A stretch of 64,000 nucleotides of DNA from assembly GCA_028823175.1 (NCBI GenBank), contig JAPKBZ010000015.1:1-64000 (forward strand), written 5' to 3'. This DNA comes from Myxococcota bacterium. Its GTDB lineage: Bacteria; Myxococcota_A; UBA9160; UBA4427. The translations under genes were made by a program, and so were the position numbers. Shown one piece after another: positions 1-8,524 of the stretch. Under the pieces are notes generated by a model. It ran no database searches and was not told the DNA's origin. It was given only the letters and a program-made list of their open reading frames with translations. Position 1 is the first letter of the stretch, and each line of letters begins with the position of its first letter.

Positions 1-2748
1 AGCACCATCGAGGCCAGCGTGGGCACCGGGCTCGGCGGCAGCATCGCGATCGGAACCGCCGAGAGCCCCACCACCGCCGTGGTCATGAAAGGCGAAAGCA
101 AGATCCTCGCCCAGGCGAGCGGCGACGGCGCCACCGCAACCCGGGGCGGCGACATCGCGATCACCGCCGAGACGGTGCTCCAATGCCCGGGCTGCCTCAT
201 CAATGCCGATGGTCCGACATCGGGGAGCGAGGGGAGCGTTGTGATCAACAACCCCGAAACCAATCTCGATACGCCCGCTGCCCCGCCCGCCGTCGACTAC
301 CTCGACGCCTCCTCCCTGCTCCTGGCCGCCTGCGGAGCCGAGCGGAGCGGGGCCGAGGCCGCCGGTCGCCTGGCGGTGGCACGCTGGCCCGGTCGCTCGT
401 TTTCGCCCGGGGGCCCGCTGCTCGCCCTGGCTCCACTCGGAATGGGCAGGGGACCGGCCGCCTCTCCCGACGAAGCCCCCCCCTCCGCGGCCCCGGAGAG
501 TGCCTTCGCCCTGGCCCTCAACCGGGCCGATCTCGCGTTGAGGGGCGGCTATACCCAGCAGGCGGGCGCCGAGTTCCAGGCCCTCGAGCGCGACGACGCC
601 CAGAGCCAGAATGCCAGCGAGCGCGGCGACGCTTTGCGCGGCCTGGGCGAGAGTCGCCAGGCCGCCGGACGTTACGCGGACTCCCACGCACCCCTGGATG
701 CGGCGGTTGCCCTGGCCCGGACGGCGGGGGATACGGCCCGAGAGGCCGCCGCTCTGGGCGCGCTCGGCAATGCCTACGCAGCTCAGGGCGAGTTCGACCG
801 AGCCGAGCAGGCCCTTAGCCAAGCCGTCGCGCTGGCGATAACCCACCCGCCAGGCCCAACCGACTCCCGACGCGGCCTGGCCGCCAGCCTGCTCAATAAC
901 CTGGGGAGCGAGCGCAGCATGGCGGGCAAGGATCAAGAGGCCCTCGCGGCCTACGCCGACAGTGCGGCCGCAGCGGGTCAAGCCAATGACTGGCTTGGCG
1001 TCGCCCAGGCCGAGGCCAACGCCGCCCAGGCCGCACTCGCCTTGGCACGGCCCAAAGCGGCGGAACCGTCCCTCAAAGCGGCCCGGGCCGCCCTGGCCAA
1101 ATCCATCGCCCGAGGCGTCAGCACCGGCGCCGAAGCCACCGCCCTCCGGATCCATCTGGCGCATAGCGAGGTCGAACTCGCCCGGCAAAATCCCCTGGTC
1201 CGACGCGCCGCCCTGCTGCGGGCCCATGACGACTTGATTCAGGCCGCTCGTTCGGCCGAAACGGGCGCAGACCTCCGAGCTGCCTCCTATGCCCTGGGAA
1301 ATCTCGGTCGGCTCTACGCCGAGGAGGGCGGCCGCGACAAGGAGGCCCTCTACCTGACCCGCCGCGCGCTCCAGAGTGCCGAAGAAGCCCGGGCCGCCGA
1401 CCTGCTCGCGCGCTGGAACGCCCAGGCGGGGCAAATTCAGTGGCGCGCTGGGCAGGTGGACGCCGCCCTCGATGCCTACCGCCGCGCTGTCGCCCTGCTG
1501 GCCGAAGCCCGGCCCGAAGCGGGAGCGGCCCGGGGCAACGCCGACCTCGCCTTTCGCCAGGCCGTGGAGCCCATCTACCTCGAACTCGTCGACCTGCTCC
1601 TGCAAAGAAGCAGCCAGGCCGAGCCCGCCGACACCCAGGCACTTCTGGTCGAAGCCCGCGAAGTGGTCGAAGATTGGAAGGCCGCCGAGTTGCGCAACTA
1701 TTTCCGAGATGGCTGCGCATCGGAACTCGAGGCGACCGCGCGTTCCGTGGAAGAGATCGATCCCAACGCGGCGGTCATCTACCCGATTCTGCTGCCCGAC
1801 CGCCTCGAAATCCTCGTGGGCCGCGCCGACGGCATCAGTCGCCACACGGTCCCCGTCGATCGAAGCGCGGTGGAGAGCGAAGCCCGGCGCTTTCTCCGAC
1901 TCCTCTCGAAACGCACGACCCACGAGTACCGTATTCCCGCCCGGCAACTGCACGCCTGGCTGGTGGCCCCCTACGAGAAGGGGCTTGCCGCTGCGGGCAT
2001 CGACACCCTGGTCTTCGTCCCCAGCGGCGTGCTGCGAACGATCCCCATGGCGGCTCTCCACGACGGCAACGCATTCCTGATCGAACGCTACGCCTTGGCG
2101 ATCACGCCCAGCATGAACCTGCTCGCCCCGAAGCCCATCGAACCGGGCGAGCGCAACCTGCTTCTCGCGGGCCTAAGCCAATCCGTCCAGGGCTACCCCG
2201 CCCTGCCCGGGGTTCCCGGCGAGCTCGCTTCCATCGAGAAAATCTACGGGGGCGAAATTCTTCTCGACTCGGATTTCGAGCGAGAGAGCTTGGAGCGCGC
2301 CCTCACGAACCTGCGCCCGGCCGTCGTCCACATTGCGTCCCACGCGGAGTTCACCGGTGAACCCGATACGAGTTTCGTCCTGACCCACAGCGGCAACCTC
2401 GGGATCGAGCAACTTTCGCGTCTTATCCGAGCGGGTCGTTTCGGGGGCGAACCGGTGGAACTCCTGATGCTCTCGGCTTGCCAGACCGCCGCGGGCGATG
2501 AACGCGCCGCCCTGGGCCTGGCGGGGGTGGCGATTCGCGCCGGGGCCCGAAGCGCCATGGGGAGCCTCTGGTCGGTCTCCGACCAGGCCACAGAAGCCTT
2601 GGTCGTCGATTTCTACCAAGCCCTCGACCAACCCGGCATGACCAAGGCCCGAGCGCTCCAATCGGCCCAGGGCCAACTTCTCGCCGATGCGCGCTTTGGG
2701 CACCCCTTCTACTGGGCGCCCTTCATGGTCATCAACAATTGGCTCTAG
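1..2748 (+). CDS. Two-partner-secretion exoprotein C-terminal part (filamentous-haemagglutinin-like beta-helix end) fused to TPR region and CHAT (caspase-like) peptidase domain; truncated at window start
   Basis: Frame open from the window edge. N-terminal part GGSIAIGTAES..GGDIAITAETVLQCPGCLINADGPTSGSEGSVVINNPETNLDTPAAPPAVDYLDASSLLLAACG resembles the tail of FhaB/S-layer-like beta-helix proteins; the middle is helical TPR-like; the C-terminus has CHAT motifs VVHIASHAEF (His codon 2341-2343) and LLMLSACQTAAGDE (Cys codon 2479-2481). Confidence 0.85.
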   Translation, partial: STIEASVGTGLGGSIAIGTAESPTTAVVMKGESKILAQASGDGATATRGGDIAITAETVLQCPGCLINADGPTSGSEGSVVINNPETNLDTPAAPPAVDYLDASSLLLAACGAERSGAEAAGRLAVARWPGRSFSPGGPLLALAPLGMGRGPAASPDEAPPSAAPESAFALALNRADLALRGGYTQQAGAEFQALERDDAQSQNASERGDALRGLGESRQAAGRYADSHAPLDAAVALARTAGDTAREAAALGALGNAYAAQGEFDRAEQALSQAVALAITHPPGPTDSRRGLAASLLNNLGSERSMAGKDQEALAAYADSAAAAGQANDWLGVAQAEANAAQAALALARPKAAEPSLKAARAALAKSIARGVSTGAEATALRIHLAHSEVELARQNPLVRRAALLRAHDDLIQAARSAETGADLRAASYALGNLGRLYAEEGGRDKEALYLTRRALQSAEEARAADLLARWNAQAGQIQWRAGQVDAALDAYRRAVALLAEARPEAGAARGNADLAFRQAVEPIYLELVDLLLQRSSQAEPADTQALLVEAREVVEDWKAAELRNYFRDGCASELEATARSVEEIDPNAAVIYPILLPDRLEILVGRADGISRHTVPVDRSAVESEARRFLRLLSKRTTHEYRIPARQLHAWLVAPYEKGLAAAGIDTLVFVPSGVLRTIPMAALHDGNAFLIERYALAITPSMNLLAPKPIEPGERNLLLAGLSQSVQGYPALPGVPGELASIEKIYGGEILLDSDFERESLERALTNLRPAVVHIASHAEFTGEPDTSFVLTHSGNLGIEQLSRLIRAGRFGGEPVELLMLSACQTAAGDERAALGLAGVAIRAGARSAMGSLWSVSDQATEALVVDFYQALDQPGMTKARALQSAQGQLLADARFGHPFYWAPFMVINNWL

Positions 2749-4493
2749 GCCCGGGAAGCAAAAGCCGGCGACGGCGATCGATCTGGGCGGTGCTGGGCGT
2801 GGTGCTCGCCTTGGCCGGGCCCGGGAGCGCCTCGGCCCAGGGGATTCTCCCCGGTGTGCGCCCGGGGGACACCCTGCCCCCTCTCCCGCCTCCGGCGGCG
2901 CCAGTGGCACCGAACTTCGAACCGACCCTGGAAAAAATCCTACCCCCCTTTCCCATGCCCCAAGAGAGTCAGCAGGCCGACGTCGAGGGGGGAGGCTTGG
3001 TTCTGGTCCAGGAGATCCGAATCAGCGGCAACAGCGTGCTAGAGCCGAAGGTCCTCGATGAGATCGTCTCCGCCTACGAGGGCCGATGGCTCAATTTTTC
3101 AGACCTGGCGAGCCTGCGCGACCAAATCACCTTGGCCTACGTCGAGCGCGGCTTCGTCACCTCCGGCGCGACCCTCCCCGACCAGGCGATTCGCCGAGGC
3201 GTGGTCGACATCCGGGTCATCGAGGGCCAACTCGAGGGCATCGAGGTCAAGACTTCGGGGCGTTTCCGGCCGAACTATTTCCGCAGCCGCATCGCCGCGC
3301 GGCAGTCCGGAGCCCTCAATATTGTCGAGTTGCGCGAACAGCTCGAACTCTTCCAACTCGACCCCCGAGTGCGCCAGGTGCGCGCGAGCCTGCAACCCGG
3401 CGCCCAGCGCGGATTTTCCGAGTTGCAGGTCACCATTGACGAAAACCCCTTCTACAACTTGGCAGCCGATTTCGACAATCTACGCAGCCCTTCCATCGGA
3501 GACCTGGGAGGTGGAGGGGAGGTACAACTCGCCAACCTCATCGGGGTCGGCGACATGACATCGGCCAGCTTCCGCGTCAGCGAAGGTCTCGGACAATTCC
3601 AGGCCCGTTTCGCCCTTCCCATCAATCGTTGGGATACGACTCTGGGGGCCCGCTACCAATACAGCCACGGGGACGTTGTCCACGGCATTTTCACTCCCCT
3701 GGGCATCGAGAGCGAATCCCAAACCCTGGGATTCGAACTCAGGCAACCGCTTCACCGCAGCCTCAAAGCGAATATTTCGGCCTTCCTCCAGGCCGACTGG
3801 CGCCAGGGCCAGAGCTTCCTCTTCGACGGCGCCATCGGCCTGCCCACCGCCTACTCCGAGGACGGCCAATCCCAATTGAGCGTCCTGCGCCTGGGCGTCG
3901 AGGGGACCTACCGAACCCGCACCCAGAGTTTTGCTCTGCGCTCCCAGCTCAGTTTTGGCCTCGATATTCTCGGGGCCACCCGCAACGATGCCGGCATCCC
4001 CAGCGGAGAATTCGTCACCTGGCTCGCCCAGGTTCAGTGGGCGGCGCGCCTGCCGGGCACGGACGCTCAACTCGTCGCCCGCTTGGACACCCAGATCGCC
4101 TCGGCCCCCCTCCTTCCCCTCGAACAATTTGCCGTCGGCGGCTTCTACAGCGTTCGCGGCTACCGGGAAAATACTGCGGTTCGGGATAACGGCCTCTCGG
4201 GCTCCTTCGAGTTCCGCGTGCCCTTCTATCAGCAGCAATCTCCATATATTCGCCTCGAGTTGGCGCCCTTCTTCGACGTCGGCCGCTCCTGGAACAACTC
4301 CGAACGCCTCGGCAAACTGAATGCTTCGCCCATCACTCTGGCCAGCATGGGCCTCGGTTTGCGGATCGCCATGGGCAGTTGGGGCCAGGGCGAAATCTAC
4401 TGGGGGCGGCGCATGAAACCCGTGGCCGAGTTTTCGAACGACAACCTCCAGGACGACGGCATCAGCTTCCGCCTGCGCGTCGGCTGGCCCTGA
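2739..4493 (+). CDS. ShlB/FhaC/HecB-family two-partner secretion outer-membrane transporter (POTRA + beta-barrel)
   Basis: Signal peptide, POTRA-like region (IRISGNSVLEPKVLDEIVSAYEGRWLNFSDLASLRDQITLAYVERGFVTSGATLPDQ), beta-barrel with C-terminal FRLRVGWP; overlaps the upstream exoprotein gene. Confidence 0.92.
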   Translation: MALGPGSKSRRRRSIWAVLGVVLALAGPGSASAQGILPGVRPGDTLPPLPPPAAPVAPNFEPTLEKILPPFPMPQESQQADVEGGGLVLVQEIRISGNSVLEPKVLDEIVSAYEGRWLNFSDLASLRDQITLAYVERGFVTSGATLPDQAIRRGVVDIRVIEGQLEGIEVKTSGRFRPNYFRSRIAARQSGALNIVELREQLELFQLDPRVRQVRASLQPGAQRGFSELQVTIDENPFYNLAADFDNLRSPSIGDLGGGGEVQLANLIGVGDMTSASFRVSEGLGQFQARFALPINRWDTTLGARYQYSHGDVVHGIFTPLGIESESQTLGFELRQPLHRSLKANISAFLQADWRQGQSFLFDGAIGLPTAYSEDGQSQLSVLRLGVEGTYRTRTQSFALRSQLSFGLDILGATRNDAGIPSGEFVTWLAQVQWAARLPGTDAQLVARLDTQIASAPLLPLEQFAVGGFYSVRGYRENTAVRDNGLSGSFEFRVPFYQQQSPYIRLELAPFFDVGRSWNNSERLGKLNASPITLASMGLGLRIAMGSWGQGEIYWGRRMKPVAEFSNDNLQDDGISFRLRVGWP

Positions 4494-4577
4494 CGAAGCC
4501 TCCCCGGCGCGCATTCACCTGCTACCCCAGCCAGCAAATGACCGGCGGGTACTACGCAACAGGGCCTCGTCCGCTGA

Positions 4578-5066
4578 AAGCGACCCGGCACCGAGCAGTG
4601 GGGCAATATCCGGGTCTTTGATTATGACGCCGCGAGCTCGACCCTGAGCCTGCTCGGAACCTGCTCGCTCGGGGAAGTCATTACGGGCGCCATTGCGCTC
4701 TACGACATCGACCCGAGTTCCCCCGATGAGGAAGTTCTGGTCGCGACCAACGAGCGCGGGTTCTACGTACTCGACCATAACCTGAGCGCTTTGATCTGGG
4801 CGGAAACCACGGGGCACCTCTTCGCCGACGCATATTACTCGGGCGTGACAGTCGCCGAGCGCGGATCGGCAGAAAGGAAAATCTCCTTTTGTACCTTCAA
4901 TGCCTCGGGCCCGAGGCACTATTCATTGAGCCCACCGGACCCAGCATCGACCGAGATCAGTCAACCATCTCCGGGCCTTGAGTGGCTTCCACACGGGCCC
5001 GGATCCTGCTCTCCAGCGCGGCCAACTCGATCGGCTTCTCGACACAGCGCCCGGAGAAGCCTTTGA
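4578..5066 (+). pseudogene. Possible remnant of a beta-propeller/repeat protein
   Basis: Frame open from after the TGA at 4575 reads WGNIRVFDYDAASSTLSLLGTCSLGEVITGAIALYDIDPSSPDEEVLVATNERGFYVLDHNLSALIWAETTGHLFADAYYSG, a protein-like sequence with no plausible start; its 3' part runs into the antisense of the kinase gene. The protein-like part probably ends near 4900. Confidence 0.4.
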
Positions 5067-6738
5067 GAAACTCAGCGGCTTCTTCTACGAAGGCTCCACC
5101 GGTCATAAAGATCATCCTGTTCGCAGCCGACGGATTTCTCTCTTGGAGGGCTGCATAAATCTCCATACCCGTCACTTGAGGCATCATCAGGTCGCAGAGG
5201 ATCACATCGAAATTGCCTTCGGCGGCCCTTTGGATCGCGCTCTGACCGTCAATTTCGGTCTCTGCCCGGTAGTGGGAAAGAGAAGCCCCCAGATAGCTGA
5301 GCACTTGCTTCTCATCGTCGACGATCAGTAGCTTGAGCTCGGTCTTCGAAGCCGAAATCGCCTGATCAGGCACCCACTCGGGTGCCGGCTGCACCTCTGA
5401 AACTTCGCTCGGTGGAAAGGCCACTACGAACGCCGTTCCATCGGGCGAGGAGTACTCGAGATCGATCTCGCCTCCCATCGAATGGAGAACGTTTCGCGTA
5501 ATCGACAGGCCCATTCCCATGCCGAAGCCCACCGCCTTCGTCGTAAAGAAGGGTTCGAAAATACGCTCCATCAGCTCAGAATCGATTCCCGAGCCAGTAT
5601 CTGCGACCCTGAGAAAAATTCGACCCTCCCTAAATTTCACCGACACTCGAATCCAGTTGTCCTTCGCAGAGCCTGGCTCGACCGAGTGAGCCGCATTCGT
5701 AAGAAGGTTGATCACCACCTGAAGGACCCGCCCCGGGTTACCGAGAACCTCGATGCCTTCGGGACATTCAATTTCGACTTGCGCCCGATGCTTGATCTCG
5801 TGCGCAACCATCTTGGACGCCCGATCGATGATCTGGGCCAGATTGACCGCGCCCTTCGCTTCTTCATCGGCATGAGCGAATGTCTTCAGATCGCGTACCA
5901 AACCAGCTACACGGTATGATCCCTCGATCGCCTCGGAGAGCATCGATTCGGTCTCGCTCTGTACTTGCGGAGGGCTGGCTGCGAGTTGATTCGCGAGGTA
6001 GGTCTTCAGCAACTCGAGATTTCCGATGACATAGGTGAGCGGGTTATTGATCTCATGAGCCATACCTGCCGCCAGGCTCCCCATCGAAGCCGCTCTTTCT
6101 GTGCGAACGACTCGAGCCTGCATCTCTGTCCGCTGATTCATTTCGTAATTGAGCTCGTTATTCACTCTTTCGAGAATGCTGCGCGAGTGGCGCTGCTGAG
6201 AGCCAATAGCGCTCAGGAGAAGACCTATCGCCACAACAACGGAAAGGCGACTGGCGAGAGCCTCCTGCTGCTGCAATCCAGCGGCTACCTGGCCGGTCAG
6301 TTCGAGGCCATAACTCGGCGCAATCCATAGAAAAGTGGCGGATAGAAGAACCAGGCCACTGAATAGCCAACCAGCCTGCATCCCCACGAGAAGCGCGCCG
6401 AGGACGGGCACCACGTAGAACCAGTCGAAGGCGGGGCCGCCGAGTAGGAAAGAAGAGTAAGCGACAAGGACATAGAGAATTGAGGTAGCCATCAGGCCAC
6501 CCCGCACGCTACTGCCTCCCCGGTGCACCCATCCAAGTACAAGCAGCCCCGACACGGCGGCAGCCAGAACCGCTAAAGACAGCCGTTGAAGCCCCATCTC
6601 CGAGAACCGGAAAGCGACCGCAAGCCCGAAGGTGACGAAGCCAAAAGTGACGGTGGTGAGTACGTATAGACGTCGACTTTCTTCTGCACGAAGCAAGTCC
6701 GACATCTCTCGCATGGATTGGGCTACCTCTCTTCGCAA
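4957..6738 (-). CDS. Membrane-bound hybrid sensor histidine kinase with C-terminal receiver domain
   Basis: Multiple N-terminal hydrophobic segments, HisKA H-box MAHEINNPLTYVIGN, HATPase motifs (VINLLTNAAHSV, VADTGSGI, GFGMGMGLSI), REC domain LLIVDDEKQVLSYL..DVILCDLMMPQVTGMEIY. Confidence 0.93.
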   Translation of the reverse strand: MRREVAQSMREMSDLLRAEESRRLYVLTTVTFGFVTFGLAVAFRFSEMGLQRLSLAVLAAAVSGLLVLGWVHRGGSSVRGGLMATSILYVLVAYSSFLLGGPAFDWFYVVPVLGALLVGMQAGWLFSGLVLLSATFLWIAPSYGLELTGQVAAGLQQQEALASRLSVVVAIGLLLSAIGSQQRHSRSILERVNNELNYEMNQRTEMQARVVRTERAASMGSLAAGMAHEINNPLTYVIGNLELLKTYLANQLAASPPQVQSETESMLSEAIEGSYRVAGLVRDLKTFAHADEEAKGAVNLAQIIDRASKMVAHEIKHRAQVEIECPEGIEVLGNPGRVLQVVINLLTNAAHSVEPGSAKDNWIRVSVKFREGRIFLRVADTGSGIDSELMERIFEPFFTTKAVGFGMGMGLSITRNVLHSMGGEIDLEYSSPDGTAFVVAFPPSEVSEVQPAPEWVPDQAISASKTELKLLIVDDEKQVLSYLGASLSHYRAETEIDGQSAIQRAAEGNFDVILCDLMMPQVTGMEIYAALQERNPSAANRMIFMTGGAFVEEAAEFLKGFSGRCVEKPIELAALESRIRARVEATQGPEMVD

Positions 6739-6767
6739 AGTTAACAGAAGAGGCCCGCCCCTGTCCC

Positions 6768-7550
6768 CTATCTGTTGCTGAATACGGGATCGCGTTTTTC
6801 GAGGAAAGCGTCCATTCCTTCCAGGCGGTCATCAGAGGCAAAAACCAGGCCGAACGCCTGCTGTTCCAGGGCATGAGCCGTCCGAATATTGGCGTCCTGG
6901 GCTTCTTCGATCACCCTTTTGGCGAGGGCAACCGCCACTGGGCCACGAGACCCTGCACTCCGCCCCGAGGCGATGGCCTTGGCGAGCAAGTCCTCCCCGG
7001 AGAAGACCCGGTTGGCCAGTCCGATACGCAGGGCTTCCTCGGCGCGAATCGGGTTTCCCCCGAGCACCAATTCCTTCGCCCAGGCCACCCCCACGCGACG
7101 CGTCAGGCGACTCGTGCCCCCGAATCCCGGAATCAAGCCGAGGCTCACCTCAGGCTGTCCAAACCGGGCTTTCTCCGAGGCGTAGATCCAATCGCAGGCC
7201 AGGGCCAACTCACAACCGCCTCCCAACGCAAAGCCATTCACTGCCGCGATGGTGGGGATGGTCAGCGCCTCGAGCGCCGCGAAGGTTTCATGGCCCAGAC
7301 GCGAGAAAGCCTCGCCTTCGATCGGGCTCAGCGCTCTCATCTCGGCGATATCGGCCCCCGCCGCGAAGGCCCGCCCCTCGCCCGTCACGACCAGCGCGCG
7401 AACACCGGAGTCCTTGGATACGCCCTCGATTGCCTGGCCGATCGCGTGCAGGGAAGCGCGATCCAGGGCGTTTAGCGCTTCTGGTCGATTCAGCGTCAGA
7501 ATCGCCACTTCTCCGTCGCGCTCAATTTTCACTAATTCGCTCATGGCCAC
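6768..7550 (-). CDS. Enoyl-CoA hydratase/isomerase family protein
   Basis: Crotonase motifs: AILTLNRPEALNALD, GEGRAFAAGADIAEM, IAAVNGFALGGGCELALACDWIYAS. Confidence 0.95.
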   Translation of the reverse strand: MAMSELVKIERDGEVAILTLNRPEALNALDRASLHAIGQAIEGVSKDSGVRALVVTGEGRAFAAGADIAEMRALSPIEGEAFSRLGHETFAALEALTIPTIAAVNGFALGGGCELALACDWIYASEKARFGQPEVSLGLIPGFGGTSRLTRRVGVAWAKELVLGGNPIRAEEALRIGLANRVFSGEDLLAKAIASGRSAGSRGPVAVALAKRVIEEAQDANIRTAHALEQQAFGLVFASDDRLEGMDAFLEKRDPVFSNR

Positions 7551-7756
7551 CGATCTCCCCGTCTTCTAGGATCACACCCTTTTCCATAAGGGGACCCCCC
7601 TCCGGACAGGGCGATAAAAACGCCTGACTTCGGAGAGTAGCCCCCCGAAGCCCTTCGGGCCGGACCCATGAACTTCGCGTGGTTTTCTCGTGCGCTGCCG
7701 AACCCTACGTCTCCGTGGTACTCTGTACGGGTCAAGTCGAAACCAAGGAGAGAAGA

Positions 7757-8491
7757 ATGGCAGACGAACAATCAGCGCCGGCGAAGATTGCCTACTACGG
7801 AGGCCTGGTCGCGGTCGGCGCCACGGCCCTGGGCATCCTCGGAATTCAAGTGGGCCTGCTCAGTCCGCTCAGCGGATTCTACTTTTTCAGCTTCGGCTGT
7901 CTCGTTGGGGGAGCCTTCACATTGCTGATGGGTCTCGTGGCCCTGGTGACTACGCGCAAGTCGGCAGACACCGGTAGCCGAAAACGAGCGCGCATCGCGA
8001 CACTCACCGGAGCGATCCTGCTCGGAGTCGTCCTGACGGCGATGCTCCCGGGAAGAGAATTCCCCAGCATCAATGACATCACCACCAATCTCGCAGACCC
8101 TCCCCAATTCGCCTCGGCCGATCGAGTGCCGACCTATGCGGATTTCGACATGAGTTATCCCCCCGAATTCGTCGAGATCGTCGCAGCCGGCTACCCGGAT
8201 CTCGCCACCCTGGAGTTGGCCGCTCCCCCGACTCTCGCCTACGAACGGAGCCTGGAGATTGCTCGTCAGATGGGCTGGTCGATCTCCGACATGAACCCCA
8301 ATCAGGGCCGCTTCGACGCAACGGATACGACACGGATCTTCCGTTTCGTAGACGACATCACTGTCCGAGTTCGTCCCTTGGGAAATGGCTCGGCTGTCGA
8401 TATCCGCTCCCGCTCCCGGGTGGGGCGAGGAGACTTGGGGGCCAACGCCATCCGTATCCGAAAATTCACGAATGACCTCAGTCACCCCTAG
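7757..8491 (+). CDS. DUF1499 domain membrane protein
   Basis: Two hydrophobic N-terminal segments and a C-terminal DUF1499-like region (ARQMGWSISDMNPNQGRFDATDTTRIFRFVDDITVRVRPLGNGSAVDIRSRSRVGRGDLGANAIRIRKF). ATG at 7757 follows AAGGAG; the longer ORF from 7679 is less likely. Confidence 0.8.
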   Translation: MADEQSAPAKIAYYGGLVAVGATALGILGIQVGLLSPLSGFYFFSFGCLVGGAFTLLMGLVALVTTRKSADTGSRKRARIATLTGAILLGVVLTAMLPGREFPSINDITTNLADPPQFASADRVPTYADFDMSYPPEFVEIVAAGYPDLATLELAAPPTLAYERSLEIARQMGWSISDMNPNQGRFDATDTTRIFRFVDDITVRVRPLGNGSAVDIRSRSRVGRGDLGANAIRIRKFTNDLSHP

Positions 8492-8518
8492 GCTCCTAAG
8501 CTCCTAGGCTCCTAGGCT
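8487..8518. repeat. 8-bp tandem repeat CCTAGGCT x4 (second copy CCTAAGCT)
   Basis: Read directly: cctaggct cctaagct cctaggct cctaggct, between two convergent genes. Confidence 0.9.
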
Positions 8519-8524
8519 AAAGGG

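Noticed and set aside
3480-4514. 344-aa minus-strand ORF antisense to tpsB
   Set aside because: Shadow ORF typical of high-GC DNA; the + strand encodes a clear ShlB-family barrel protein.
4515-4919. 134-aa minus-strand ORF downstream of the kinase
   Set aside because: The opposite strand has more protein-like sequence; this ORF shows no motif.
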